DNA of 64,000 bases from Buxus sempervirens (GCA_947561395.2 OX387186.1:37963220-38027219), one strand, 5' to 3'. Numbered from the stretch's first letter, positions 11,769 to 23,863 are shown. The notes: generated by a model from the sequence alone, not told the origin. A program made the numbers and translations.

Positions 11769-14009
11769 CTACTCAGGGCTGATGTCGTCAGGCACATGAG
11801 TATCACCCAATACTTTCATAAGTACGTCTTTATGTTTGTCTGAATCCAATAAGAGACGCATAATGGATATCTGGGCTGGTGTCTTATTCAACTGCTGCAC
11901 TAGATCATACTCCGGAGTGAAGGCACTATAGTGGAGTTTTTCAATTTCTTCTTCTGGGGCCTTCCCTTTCTTCTTATGGGTCTGTGGCAATTCAGTAGCC
12001 ACATCCTTCCCTTTCTCTTTCCTTGTTCTTTCTTCACTAATTTCTCCCTCTGGTGCGGGTGGAGGGTTGGGGTTTATGTATCGACCAGAACGGGTGATCC
12101 GATCGACTTCTCTTTCTGTGGAAGTGATGGTCGAATCATGGTACATGGGTAGGAATTGGTAAGGTGGAGGCACAGCGGAGTAGGTTGGGTCAAGGTGAAG
12201 TTGGTGTAAGTTGAGGGTGGGTGGTTCCAGTAGGAAGTCCACAGACTCATTGAATGGGTTCATCATGTCGAAGATGTTCAATGGGGGTGAGTTTGGGACA
12301 GGTGGAGAATAGAAAGGCTCTGGTTCGGGGAAGTTGAAATGCACCAAAGGGAACCCCATGAAGGTTTCTTCATTCTCTTCTCCATTAATGACATGTATTT
12401 GTTGACAAGTTGCCCCTTCTTGGAGATGAATCCTGACGACTTGCCCCGGTCGTCCGATCAGTAAGGACGGGTCAACCTGTAGTTCACTGCCTTGATTACT
12501 GGTAATCTGATGTACTGTTCCGCTGTCAGAAGCCTTATTATGGTCTGGGAGGGGGTTAGTGGTTGTACCAGTAGGAGGAGTAGGTGCTGCTGGTGCTAGG
12601 GGATCTACAGGGATCTTCTTACTGTCTATCAGATCCTGTATGTCATGCCTCAAATCCCAGCATCGATTTGTTGAATGCCCGGGAGCTCCAGAATGATACT
12701 CGCATCTCTCTGCTGTATTATAACTTCGTGAGTTGATCATTCTAGGGTTAGGAGGCTTGATTTGAAGATACCCCTTCTTCAGCAGTGTAGCCAATAATTC
12801 TGCAGGTGCATAAGGCAGCGGGGTAAAAACCCTCTTCATCCTTGCCTCTGCCTCTTCTCTGGTTCTTCTCAGAGGTTGCCCCTGACTTTCATTCCTCTGG
12901 GAAATGTGATATGGCTGTGTTGGCTGTACATAATTAACAGCCTGGGCCTCTTGTCTCCTAGGCTCTTGCCCCTGGTTTCTGCTACTCTGTCCTGCTGCTG
13001 CCCTTCTCTGTGTAGGGCCCTGACCACTGCCATCTATCTTTCCAGCCCTGACCGCATCTTCAATTCTGTCTGCCGTCAGAATTAGGTCGTTGAAATTGGA
13101 AGTACTTTGCCCCAGTAGCAGGGAAAAGAATGGCTGTCCAAGTGAGGCAATGAACAAGGAGGTCATCTCCTGTTCAAGTAGTGGGGGTTGGACTAGGGTT
13201 GCCAATTCTTTCCACCTTTTGGCATATTCTCGTACTGACTCTTGATTCTTCTTGGAGAGCCTTTGTAACTCTGCCCTGGTCTGAACTATCTGACTGTTCA
13301 ATCGGTATTGCTGGATGAACTTGGCAGCTAAATCATTCCAACTCTTGATCTTGGTCTTATCCAAACCCAAAAACCAATTGTATGCTGCTCCTGTCAGCGA
13401 CCTCTGAAAGAACTGTATCATAATTTTTTCATCTTTAGCATATTGACACATATCTCCAGAGTATGACCTGAGGTGGTTTAACGGGCACCCAGTGCCATCA
13501 AATTGATGCAAGTCGGGGCACTTGAATTTTGGTGGAAGTTGAACATCAGAGAAGAAGCAGAGGCTGTCTAAAGTAGCCTCCATGGGGACCGCACTGGGTC
13601 GTAGGCTTTTCAGTTCTTCACGCAAAGCATCTACCTCTGCCTTGGTGGCTGCCATCTTTTCATCAAACTGGGCCTGCTACGTCCTATACCAATCTTCCTC
13701 TTCTTGCCCTAGTGGGGCAGGTGCAATAATTTGTGGAAGAGGCATGGCTTGAGGAGGTGGAGGTGGTACCAACGGAGCTGGGTACGCAGGGTGTGGTGGT
13801 GGAGCATCCATTTGTGGTGGAGCAATTGGTTGCTGCAGGGTCACTGGCGCAGCTGGGGGAGTCATCCTGAGTTCTCTTAGTTCTGCCATGAACTCTTGAA
13901 TAATAGTCCCCATACTGTCAATTCTTTGTTGTAGATCGGTCACTGTCTGTGTCTGGCTGGACTCTGCCTGATCCTGTCCTGACGAGGTCTGTTCCCTTGG
14001 CTGCTCCAT
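11769..14009 (-). pseudogene. Ogre gag
   Basis: Gag would form the particle around element RNA. The start Met at 14009 opens MEQPREQTSSG, followed by a coiled-coil-prone stretch, a proline-rich spacer and, after a TAG at 13677-13679, the retrotransposon gag domain. Its conserved blocks include CPLNHLRSY, MIQFFQRSLTGAAYNWF and SWNDLAAKFIQQYRLN. A C-x-H zinc knuckle-like EYHSGAPGHSTNRCWDL follows. The C-terminal part is proline-rich. It is in one frame with the protease. The stop within the first third means no full protein can be made without readthrough. Confidence 0.88.
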
Positions 14010-14194
14010 CTCAAGTCTTTTTCTGGATCTTAACAGGTAAGGGCTTCGAGAAGCAATTTTTGGTACCTGGGAAGGGCAACTAGCGGGTATTAGTACAACT
14101 TATCTACATGATTATTGATGTATTTTAACTGTAAAGAAGGATCAAGGATTAATTTGTTTGAATTATTTTGAAAATGATAGGGACTCTTAAGCTT

Positions 14195-14540
14195 GATCTA
14201 TTTTAGCCGAACGGTTGGGAAAGAGAACCCGGTTTAAACTGATCTGTTTTAGCCAAACGGCTGGGAAAGGGAACCCTAAGCTTGATCTATTTTAGTCGAA
14301 CGGCTGGGAAAGAGAACCCAATTTAGACTGATCTGTTTTAGCCAAACGGCTGGGAAAGAGAACCCGGTTTAGACTGGTCTATTTTAGCCAAACGGCTGGG
14401 GGAGAGAACCCTAAGCTGATCTATTTTAACCAAACGGTTGGGGAAGAGAACCCGGTTTATTTTAGCCAAACGGCTGGGGGAGAGAACCCTAAGCTGATGT
14501 GTTTTAACCAAACGGTTGGGGGAGAGAACCCGGTTTAAAA
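14195..14540. repeat. Tandem array 1: eight units of 37-46 bp
   Basis: Eight units share the core TTTTAGCCAAACGGCTGGG then AGAGAACCC. Unit ends alternate between CGGTTTA-type and CTAAGCTT-type, so the true higher-order unit may be a dimer of about 85 bp. Substitutions between units are few. Confidence 0.9.
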
Positions 14541-14609
14541 GGTTGGTTTGAGCTCAGTATCACGAGGTTGGACTATGTTAAGTCTCCGCAGGGGATGAGC
14601 TAAACAACA

Positions 14610-15085
14610 ACATCCAGGTGTACCTTAACCAATTTTCAGTTTAATCTCTGATGGTTTTAGCACCTATCTTCGGCTAGTAGTTCCCGGGCGTGTCTTAGCT
14701 AGTCGTTGGTTTATTGACTTTGACGCCTCACAACGGGGAAGGCTATGCCAGGACGATCTTCCACCAATTTTCTGGTTTAATTACCAGTGGCTTCAGTGCC
14801 CTAAAATTAGGCTAGGGATACCCAAGCGTACCTTAGTCGTTAGCTTAATTGCTTGACCTTGGTGCCACACAACGGGGTATGCTATGCCAGGACGATCCTC
14901 TGCCAATTTTCTGGTTTAAACACCAGTGGCATTAGTGCCCCAAGAGTTTGGCTAGGGATACCCAAGCGTACCTTAGTCGTTAGCTTAGTTGCTTGACCTT
15001 GGTGCCACACAACGGGGTATGCTATGCCAGGACGATCCTCTGCCAATTTTCTGGTTTAAACACCAGTGGCATTAGTGCCCCATAG
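14610..15085. repeat. Tandem array 2: about 140-bp units
   Basis: About three and a half units share GCTAGGGATACCCAAGCGTA, ACAACGGGGTATGCTATGCC and CCAATTTTCTGGTTTAA. The last two units are nearly identical (140-bp spacing between 14811 and 14951). The first unit is more diverged. Confidence 0.88.
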
Positions 15086-15129
15086 GCTGACCGTATGATC
15101 TTTTAAATCAGACGGGTGTGATCTGAGCT

Positions 15130-15530
15130 CAGGGGATTGGGTGTTCTTTATTCAGAAACCTGGTGTTTTAAGACTTAAACTTGAAATTTGAAAGTTTGAG
15201 AGTTGATGGGGATGGGGTGTTCTTTATTCAGAACTCCTGGATTTAAAGATTCTTTTGGCAAGTTCTTTATTCAGATTGCCTGAAAGTTTTAGAGTTGATT
15301 GTAAAAATGGGGTGTTCTTTATTTAGAACCCTTAAGTTTAAAGATTTAAAAGAATTTGGCGAGTTCCTTACTTAGATCGCTTGAAAATTGGATGTTCTTT
15401 ATTCCGAACCCTTAAAGATTTAAATTTGAAATTGAAGATTTGAAAGTTGGGTAGGAATTGGGTGTTCTTTATTCAGAACCCATGGGCTCAAAATTTTGGC
15501 GAGTTCTTTATTCAGATCGCCTGAAAGTTT
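15130..15530. repeat. Tandem array 3: GGGTGTTCTTTATTCAGAACC repeats
   Basis: Five copies of a GGTGTTCTTTATTCAGAACC-like core occur at about 15139, 15216, 15310, 15390 and 15459. They alternate with a related GGCGAGTTCTTTATTCAGATC core, giving a period near 75-90 bp. Confidence 0.82.
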
Positions 15531-15681
15531 TGAAGTTGAAGGATTTGGGCCAGACTGTTTGAAAAAGGAATTTGAGGATGTCTTAATTGACTTTATTAAA
15601 TTTAGCACAAAATTCTTCATGGAAAAAGAAGTACAATGCCAAAGCAATTACAAGATTAAACAAAACAAACAAACCCAGAGT

Positions 15682-16633
15682 CTAGCTATGTTGGTCATCA
15701 TCAAAATGAGAGGACACGTCTCGCCTTTTCAAGGCACTCAGAAGTTTATTCCGCAAACGTCGGTCCTCTTTTGCGCGTCTGCGCATGGTGTCAAGCTGTT
15801 GCTGAAGGGCCTCATTGGCCTGCTTGTTTTTACGCTCGGAATCCACGTTTGCACGGTGGATTCGAGAATGAGATTCCCGCAGTTCGGCCACCCTATCCCT
15901 GTATGTGTCAGGGGGCGGAACTGGGATATCGTCAGAGGTGACGATATGGAGAGGAGGTGGGCTGTCTAGGCCAGTTTCTCGAGCAATCCATTGTTCGTAA
16001 TTACGAACGTCGGATGCAGTGAAAATGTCCTCTTGGAGTATGTGCACGTGTTGCCATTCCTTCACCAATTTTTTCTTCAATTCCCATGTAAGTGGGCCAG
16101 TTAATCCTTCCGCCTCATCCTTGATTGGTATTCCCTGAGACTTCCCAAACTGTCTCAGAATTCGAACCGGATAGTATGGCATGGCATGAGTCAAGCCTAT
16201 CAAGGCTAGGCAATGTCTTTTCCTGAAAGCTATGACGGGAGTATATGTTTGGTCAAATGTGCCTCCCCATCTTATATCCGTTTCTCCTTTCAGTTGGAGA
16301 AAGTGGTCAAACCAGTCCTCTCTGGAGGGTAAGTCTGGTCTAATCTCTCTTCGGGCCATCAATGTGACATTGTCACGGACGTACCCATAACGTGGGCTGA
16401 CAGGTTCAGCAACCATCAGGTGATCTTGGAGCCAAATGTGTAGGAGAGGAGCGCATCCCTGAAACCTCCTAGTTCCGTTCTTGGTCATGGTCAAGGCATG
16501 ATATAGTTGAGCAAGGATTAATGGTGCAATTCGGAATTTCACCTGGAGTTGGTCTACAATTTCCATGAGGGCCAAATTAATGATGTCTCCCCCAGTAGGA
16601 AAGAAGAGTTGCGACAGAACCACGAGGGTGAAG
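15682..16633 (-). pseudogene. Ogre ORF1, C-terminal part
   Basis: An open segment of about 313 residues ends at 15682. It carries hydrophobic and aromatic blocks (INLALMEIVDQLQVKFRIAP, then MPYYPVRILRQFG) and a charged, coiled-coil-prone C-terminus rich in Arg, Lys and Glu. This is the extra ORF found upstream of gag in Tat/Ogre elements, whose function is unknown. It continues in frame into 19639-20125 once solo LTR A and one copy of its 5-bp duplication are discounted. Residues that are not conserved cannot be judged without an alignment. Confidence 0.8.
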
Positions 16634-19600
16634 TGTAACGCCCCGAACCCGGGTCAGTGCAAACCAGCACCCAACCCGAACCCGGTTCGCTACTGTAACA
16701 ACCCAAGTCCGATTCAACAATCAAACTCGAGATGTTACCACGAAGCTGGGGTCAGATACATACCAAGATTCACAATAATTTTAAAATTTATAAATCAATT
16801 ACATCAGAGTTATGGTGGCCAAATAAACAGTTCCTTAATCAATATATTCAATTCAATTTACAATTCAGTTTATCTAATCAACATGTGACATTAATACCAA
16901 TTATAATTCTACCCATTAAATTAAAACCCCATCTTCGCGATCTCTCCAAGCAACCTGAAAAATATAGGGGAAAACGGAGTGAGATTTACATCTCAGCAAG
17001 TAGCAGGTGCATGCAATTTGAAACAGTCCAATATAAGCAAATAGTGATGAGGTATTCGATTAATCAACGATAAGACGAGAAATCCAAGTTATTCATGGCA
17101 ATTCCAAATAAGGCGATAAAACAGACGATCATGTATAAATACCAGTAGCTTGATGTTAACGAGGTAAAACCGACAAAGCGATAAAACACGTGCCATTGCA
17201 GGACTCACAAAGATGATAAGTATTTGAGATGACACTATACTAAATGCTGTTCCACCGTGCGGCTTAGGGGCAGTGCTACTTGATGATACTCAAGCCCCAT
17301 GCAGCGCAGCTTAGGCAAGAGCCGTAGTCACCGACTTATTGCGCACGAACCCCGCAGAGTTGGACGTACCACCAGCATGCAGCACCAGAATCAATACATG
17401 GAGTGTGGTCGCTTATCCACATGTACAGGGAATCACCAGCGGCTCACCGGGGTGTCCCTCCAGACATAGGACCCTCCCAGAGCAAACTAACTTGCAAAGG
17501 GAAGCGCGCTCGCAATATAGGAGTAAATCAACCCAAACTAAATACCACTTAGCTAACCAGCCAAAACTATGGATCCATATACAGCTAAGCCCACTGACAC
17601 AAACCACGATAAAACCACATACGGGAGGACACGCTAATGTAGGAGGCATACACACTTTTACCCGTAAAGGATTACACATCTCTACACAGAGGATTACCCA
17701 TCTCTGCCGTAAAAGATAGTATCAAACTCCACCACAGAAGCCGTATCACCCAACCGTAAAATTAAAGAGAACAATATCATACCACATACCAATCCATACC
17801 AAAGTATTCCATTCCATGTGAAAATCATGATTCAATCATAACAAATCCAATTATATGCTTTTTCAGAATAACATATGCACTTCTTCCAATTATATTCAAA
17901 ATAAAACTCAAGTATCATAAATCCGATAAAATCTGAGTTTATGAAATTCTAGTAGCCAATATTCCTATTCAAAGCTCAAATAAAAATAAATCAAATCATG
18001 CTTGAACTTTTCCTTCTTAATCCCTTTATTAGAATCCAATTTCCTACCTTAGCACCTAAGCTAGTTTCTATTTGAATTTTCTGTATTTTATTTTTCCAGC
18101 ATGTTCTACAGACCTAGAATGAAGTTTAAAAGATGTTTGTAAGCTATAAATTTCAGTAGTATTATTTCTAGCAATATCCATACCCTTTGACTCTTTTATA
18201 AACAATCCTTTCATTATAACCTTCTATTTATTGCTTAATCTTTCCCAATTAATTTTATAATTTTTATAGCTTAATTAGGTCCTTATAAAGATGCTAACAT
18301 GCTTAACTAATCATAAGAATTATTGGGTATTTATTCGAATTACAAAATCCCCAAAATCTACAAATTTTACTTAGAGCGCCTACCTCTACAGGGCTGGGCG
18401 ATCCTAGGCGATCCTAGGCGCTCGTGCAATTTTTAACATAATTTTCCAGATTTTCCAATTTCGGATTCTTATGCTTTTGCTTTATGTTTTCTTGGTCTAA
18501 ATTAATCTAATAACATTCTAAAACATACCTAGAGCCTTCTAGATCAATTCTTATTAATTAAATACCATCCTAAAATTTATTTCATGATCAAACCAAGTTT
18601 CTTCCTTACTTTAGCAAATTCTTCAAGAACACAAAACTCTAAAATATAAACAATTTGATTCCATGTAAATACTGTTTCGACTAATCCATTCAATCCATAT
18701 GAAATCACAGAAATCAAAATCATGCAATTCCTCACGTTTTCCAAGGGTTACTACTTGCCTTATACACTAAATCCTTCTTCCATTGCACCTTCTAATTCTG
18801 GACCAGAATGTTGCTCCCAACCGCACCAAGCTAGACTCTTCCAATTCAAATCTCCACCGTTCACAATGTAGTTTTATCAGTCACGAACAAAACCTCAAAA
18901 TATGAAGGCGATCCACCGTACGGATTTTCCCCGATCGCGTTTTGATGGTGGCTGGTCAGACACCTCCATTAGAGACCTCCTTCCTTTCTCTCCCTCCTTT
19001 CTCTCCATAAGAAACCCACGAAAATCCCCTCTCTTCTAACCTTAGTCTCCTATTTATACTAGGCTTTAGAAATCCTAAACAAACCCTAATTGGCTAATTT
19101 AATTTGGGCTAACCCAACCATGGTCTAGTTAATGTCTAATCCTTTCTAATTTAATTCCTACTTTTTCTCCACCTTCTATTTTCGACTTAAATAATACTAA
19201 TTAAGTTTCTTATTATCTAAACTCATGAAAATAATCTAATTTCGTGCAAAATATTTAATTAAACATTTCTATCACTTAAAACCTCATTTTCTCCAAATTA
19301 AGACGTGAAATCTCCTAATTACCCTTTTTCCCTATTTTAGGCTTTTATTAATTTCTTTTAATTTCTAACTTGTCAAAATAATTTGTTTTCTTCTATTTTC
19401 TAATTCTAATTATTATTTGATGATCTATTTACTAATTACCCTTTTCTGGAAATTACCAAAATACCCTTTTTATTCTTTTAGGCTAATTTCATTAAAATTC
19501 TTTCTTTATCTTCAACTTAGAACTTATTTGAATTAATTATCCTCTAAATCTTCACTTTTTATTTTAACTAGGACTTAACTCATATTTTCTTTTATTTATT

Positions 19601-19638
19601 ATTTATTTATTTATTAGGTGAAAAATCGGGGTTTTACA
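16634..19638 (-). mobile_element. Solo LTR A (TGTAACGCCCC family, 3.0 kb)
   Basis: The insertion starts TGTAACGCCCC and ends GGGGTTTTACA, and TGAAG flanks it at 16629-16633 and 19639-19643. There is no gag or pol. The same family recurs as B, C and D, with E and F more distant. A TATA (AGTATAAATAGG at 19051-19060, minus) shows the LTR is minus-oriented and begins TGTAAAACCCCG. LTRs near 3 kb are known in Tekay/Del chromoviruses, but no internal region is present to confirm the lineage. A GC-rich hairpin island is at 18374-18423. The remaining sequence is AT-rich and non-coding. Confidence 0.92.
18374..18423. repeat. GC-rich hairpin island in LTR A
   Basis: GAGCGCCTA and its exact complement TAGGCGCTC flank a loop that contains a duplicated GGCGATCCTA. 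It stands out in AT-rich sequence and recurs in LTRs B (27626-27665), C (39848-39897, decayed) and D (46314-46353). Confidence 0.8.
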
Positions 19639-20173
19639 TGAAGGTGTCCCACCAAACACAGGGTCTTTCCTGCTTTTTGTCCCTTATCTTTTCAGCAAGG
19701 AAGGTTTTGGAGACCCGCGTGAATGCTTGGTCACCTCCTAAGATCTGGAATTCCCCTCTTGGTAGGCCAAAGAAAGTACAAGCTTCATTCTTGTAGCTAT
19801 CTTTGAGGTTTGGCCTGGCTGGTTCTCCATGGTCACGAAATCGGAGGAATAGTTCGAATTCCTTAATTGTGGGAGTTAACTCATTAGTTCCGAACCTAAA
19901 AAGGGAAAGTTGGGGATCCCAGAAAGGTAGGGCAGCCTGAATCATGTCCCAATTAATGGGCACATTTAACAGGGACAGAGTTTGTCCCATATGGTATTTC
20001 TGTTCCCATTGAATTTGCTCATCTCCTTGCAATTGCCTTGTCCAGGAACGGATCCAAGGGGTATCAAAGGCACACTTCTCTATCCTAGGGAAGCGAACTC
20101 TCTCAGTCGAGGATGAAGATGCCATGCAGACTATCCGATTGAAATTCCAAGTCAATTTAGGGTTTTCCACCAA
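19639..20173 (-). pseudogene. Ogre ORF1, N-terminal part
   Basis: Two possible starts exist. The Met at 20125 (MASSSSTERVRFPRIEKC) looks natural; the one at 20173 would add 16 residues. The segment contains TPWIRSWTRQ, NVPINWDMIQAALPFWDP and FELFLRFRDHGEPARP, a composition resembling the plant mobile-domain-like ORF1 of Tat/Ogre elements. It ends at the solo LTR A insertion and joins 15682-16633 in frame. Its role in the element is unknown. Confidence 0.8.
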
Positions 20174-21447
20174 AAACTCTAAATTAGTCTAAGGCATGCA
20201 ACAAGATATGCAAAAATTAAATCAATGCCTAAGCAGTTTATGCAATTATCAATCACAGGAATCAAATCCAAGCACTCAAGTTATGGGGTTTTAAGGGTTA
20301 TGTCATTTAAATGTTTGGAAAGCACATTCAGGTCTTAGCCGGCCTTTTCTTTCATCTGCTCTTTCATCTGCCCTTTCATCTGCCCTTTCATCTGCCCCTA
20401 GTGTCGGACTGAAAACAATATTTACAACTTGCCTTCGAGGGCGAAATTTACAAAAATAAATCTGGAAAGAGAATCACCTTTAGGGTTGTTGAGAACCCAA
20501 AAGGAGGGTACAAATTTGCCATTCGGCAGGTGGGCTAAAATCCTATCTCTAGGGTTTTTCTGCCTCTGTTCTGACCCATTTCTGTCTGATCTGGCCGGCT
20601 TTCAACTGAACCAAGACCGACTTGGATGCGCGGATTAAATCGAGTTAATTTCCTTAAATTAGGGTTAAGACCAACAAAGGCGGGGGTTAATGCCCCAGAT
20701 TGATTTTACCCCTATTTGTTCATTCATGTTCATGCTCACATCAGGGTTTGTTAGAAGTAATAGGTGGGGAAGGATACCCAGCCCGAGGCATTTGCCTACA
20801 AGGGTCTGAGCCAAGTACCAGACCCCTCGCGTACCATGGCAAGAAACCAATGGCGCTTGAAGAGTCCAGAAGCCTGGGGAGATGGGTTTACCCTGCTTTC
20901 CCCGGCAAGCCACGGGAGCGTAGGGCTAATACCATCCCAAAAGTAAGTTTCTCGATTGAAGAAGGGTAGCTGCTAGAGAGATCTAGGTTTTGGTTAAGAA
21001 GTGTATTTACAGAGTGTAGACAGCATTCAGTTCGGATCATCCATGCAGACTCCCTCGTGCATGTCACCCCACGCAGTTAAAAAAAATCCATTCACGGTGT
21101 AGTGAGGTGCTTGTGTGTGCAGTGGAGCCAAGTGCTGTGTCTGCTCGGGTGATTCTCGGATAATGGGCCGATTAAGGGTTCCTTAGTGTCGCTTCTATAG
21201 TGAGAATACAGAACAGTATACAATACAATGCTTGGGTAGATCCCCAAGTAAGTGGAGGGTCACAAGGAACCGCTTAAATTCCACTTTCCTTAGGCAATTA
21301 TCTCGTCTTTATGACAGGATCCCCCAATATCATGTAATTGCATAAGTTCCATAAACCACTAAAGTTGGACAAGAAGTACTTCCTAAATCTGCTTATATCC
21401 ACCTAAGTTGACTCATTTGATAATCAGGGTTCAACTGGGTTGAGGGG
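20174..21447 (-). other. Ogre 5' untranslated leader
   Basis: About 1.3 kb with no coding signal between the primer-binding site and ORF1. It holds a 12-bp tandem repeat (CTTTCATCTGCC, four units at 20349-20396). Otherwise nothing distinctive is visible. Confidence 0.75.
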
Positions 21448-21466
21448 TCCCCAGTGGAGTCGCCAA
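21448..21466 (-). other. Primer-binding site of the Ogre element
   Basis: On the minus strand, two bases after the LTR end (GGTGCGCACA), the sequence reads TTGGCGACTCCACTGGGGA. It starts with TGG, as expected for complementarity to a tRNA CCA end. Ogre elements are known for a tRNA-Arg type site of this form. I have not matched it to a tRNA here. Confidence 0.75.
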
Positions 21467-23066
21467 GCTGTGCGCACCTAAACCTGGCCTAGATCGCACA
21501 CCGGACGCACCTTCAGTGCGTGCCTCGGGATTTTTGGAGTCGCCACTGCCTGAGAGTGCAGGCAGACACGGTTCTGCCCTATCCGGGTCTAAGTCTGGTC
21601 TGCGGCTTATTAGAGATCTAGCTAAGTCCTTGGTTACGGTTCGGGGCAGCCCTAAGACACCCCGGTCCACCACGTCAGTCTGACGGGTCCCTCGGGTCTC
21701 CCTGGTTTTTGAGTCAATTTCACCCTTTTCCTAGACCAGCATGCTACCTTGTTAGGTCTGGCGGGGCCTTCTGGAGGTGTGGGTCCCTTTTTATTTGATT
21801 TTATCTTTTTATTTATTTAAGTGAAATGGGTCGGACCCGGGTCCCGTTGGAAGACCCGTGGACTGCCATGGTTGGGCCTTGGGCCCTGTTGGGTTATTGG
21901 GTAACCCATTTGGTTATTTACTTAAACTATTTACACATGCCATGGGCTTAGTGGGCTTGGATTTGGCCTATTAGCCAAGGGTCAAAGGGCCTGGGCCTGT
22001 TTATTGAAAACAGGTTTGGTTTGGGCCGGTCTGAGGTGGACCACTCATGTGGGCCAAAAGGAGGTCTTGGTGGGCCCATTTGGGCCCACGGTCCAAGGAT
22101 GGGCTTAAGATAGCCCAAATTGTTAAAGGGGCCGGTTCAGGCCAGTTCAGGCCGGAATAGATCCAACCGGGCCAAAAAATTACATTTTTTATGTTACTTT
22201 ACGTTTGCCCGTATTTTCTATACGGTCCACCCTTGCCTGTGAATAGAATCCGATTTGGGCTTGCCCGTGAAGCAAACACGGTCCAGACGGGACCGTTTTG
22301 AGTTTACGGGCGCCTCCAGTTTTGCATTTTGGCCGCCGATTCTTCCTGGGATCAGTTCCGTGGCCTTCTTAGGTGCTCCAGGGACCTCTGTTAAGCTTCT
22401 GGATTCCTTCAAAATACTGCATTGGCTTCATTAGTCTTACAAAACCACTTTTCTTCTCCTTTCATGTTCTTTGCGTCTTGGGCTTCTTTCTTTTTTTTTA
22501 TTTATACAACCAACCACATCCCGCATTCAAGAAAGAGGAGGAGATATTACAAAAATTCATATATCTTCAAAGGAACAAAATGAGTAATTAAATTTGCTGA
22601 TTAAAGTGTCACTTAGACCCTTTCTTTCTCCTTTTTTTTTATGATGACCATCTTCCTGAAGTTGGTCTCTCATGTCATTCAAAAACAGCAATTGGATTAG
22701 TGATCACAAGAACAAAATATAGAAAGAAACTTGAAGAGATATTGAAATTGATAATGTCATATTGTAAAGTTTAACATACTTACAGTAAGATTACTTGTTG
22801 ACTCCGATTGAATTGGGCAGCGCTTCCGCGTCCTCCTTGAATTTTCTAAGTTGGTTTTAAAAAAGGTTTGATGGAAGGTTGGGTTTAAAAAGGGGTATGT
22901 GGAGGTTTGAGCATGGTTTCAGGATGGTAAGGGTAATTTGGGCATTAAAAAGGTTTAGGGTGGTGGAGTGGTGGCATGATGGCAGGGTTCGGCCGTGGAT
23001 AGCTTCAGGAGGGCAGGGGTTATGGCCAGAGGAGAGAGCTTGTTGAAATGAGGGGGGTGGCCTCTC

Positions 23067-23076
23067 TATTTATAGG
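23067..23076 (-). promoter_or_regulatory. TATA box of the Ogre 5' LTR
   Basis: The minus strand reads CCTATAAATAGAGAGG, identical to the copy at 301-310. This is the promoter that would drive the genomic transcript. Confidence 0.78.
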
Positions 23077-23088
23077 CAAAATTTTCGT

Positions 23089-23304
23089 GCCCGTATTTGA
23101 AATACGGGCATGCCTTGCCCGTACTTTAAGTACGGGCGTGCCTTCTCCATAATTCAAATACGGGCGAAAAACGCACATTCGTAAATCTCGCAGAATCGGC
23201 CGTACGGGACGCGTGTCCCGCCATACAGTGACGCGTGTCTTCTTCCAGAAGCTTGCCCGTATTTCAAATACGGGCAGGGCCTGCCCGTAATTGAAATACG
23301 GTCC
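23089..23304. repeat. Palindrome array in U3, 5' LTR copy
   Basis: Equivalent to 323-537, with the same order of CCCGTATTTGAAATACGGG-type palindromes and a few differing bases. Confidence 0.85.
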
Positions 23305-23863
23305 AGCACGTTTTTAAAATGTTTGGATTTCAAACCTTTATTCAATTTGGTTTTTTTGCAAGATTTCGTCCGATTTCTTTGATTATTTTATTGAAAAGCG
23401 AGATTCCTTTTATTAAAATATTATTAAACACATTTATCTTATTTATTTTATTGGTTTATTCCATTTTTGCTGCCTTTTTGCCACATGGGCAGTTTTTCTG
23501 AAACTTCAACTGCTCATAACTTCTTCGTTCGGTGTCCGATTTCACCAAACTCAGTGTCGTTGGAACCGGCTCAGAACCACCTATCTATTGGGATCAAGTT
23601 TGGCAGTTGAATTGGGGTCGAGGAAAAAGTCAACTTTTCGCTCCCCAAAAGTTTGACCAACTCATATCTTTTTCATCTGGACTTCGATTCCAGCAAATCC
23701 AGTTGCGTTGGAATCGTGTCGAAATGCTCTTTTCAATAAGATGAAGTTTGATGGCCAAATTTACTTGAATCAAAAAGTCGATTTTTGACCCCCTCAGGGT
23801 TTGACTTTTAGTTTGACTTTTCATTTTTCTTTATTTTGGGGGTGCAAAAATCAAGTGCTAACA

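Larger units (their letters stand above)
14010..15681 (-). other. Spacer between ORF1 and gag, made largely of tandem arrays
   Basis: About 1.7 kb without coding signal. Three separate tandem-repeat families fill most of it (14195-14540, about 14610-15085, about 15130-15530). The edges show no distinct structure. Confidence 0.8.
1..23863 (-). mobile_element. Ogre/Tat-type Ty3/gypsy retrotransposon, nearly complete, nested
   Basis: A minus-strand gypsy element runs from beyond the left edge to 23863. In element order it has a 5' LTR (21469-23863), primer-binding site, untranslated leader, ORF1, tandem repeats, gag, protease, an intron-like linker, RT, RNase H, integrase, a polypurine tract and a 3' LTR (1-1096, truncated by the window). 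The extra ORF upstream of gag, the great length (about 18.7 kb after removing two insertions and estimating the missing LTR part) and the frame change between protease and RT are established hallmarks of the Tat/Ogre lineage. Every coding block carries a stop codon, a frame change or an insertion, so it is inactive. It interrupts a LINE RT at its right end. Confidence 0.9.
21469..23863 (-). repeat. 5' LTR of the Ogre/Tat element, complete (2.4 kb)
   Basis: It runs from TGTGCGCACC to AGTGCTAACA on the plus strand. The right 1.1 kb repeats 1-1096. It contains a TATA box (23067-23076), a palindrome array (23089-23304) and further CCCGTA/TACGG half-sites near 22205-22315. Its right edge abuts a LINE RT reading frame at 23864. 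The 5-bp duplication cannot be tested because the left edge is off the window. Confidence 0.93.

Noticed and set aside
17339-17719. A 126-residue open frame also found at 47178-47597
   Set aside because: It lies in opposite orientation copies of the same LTR family (A and D) and simply reflects shared non-coding LTR sequence; no domain is visible.
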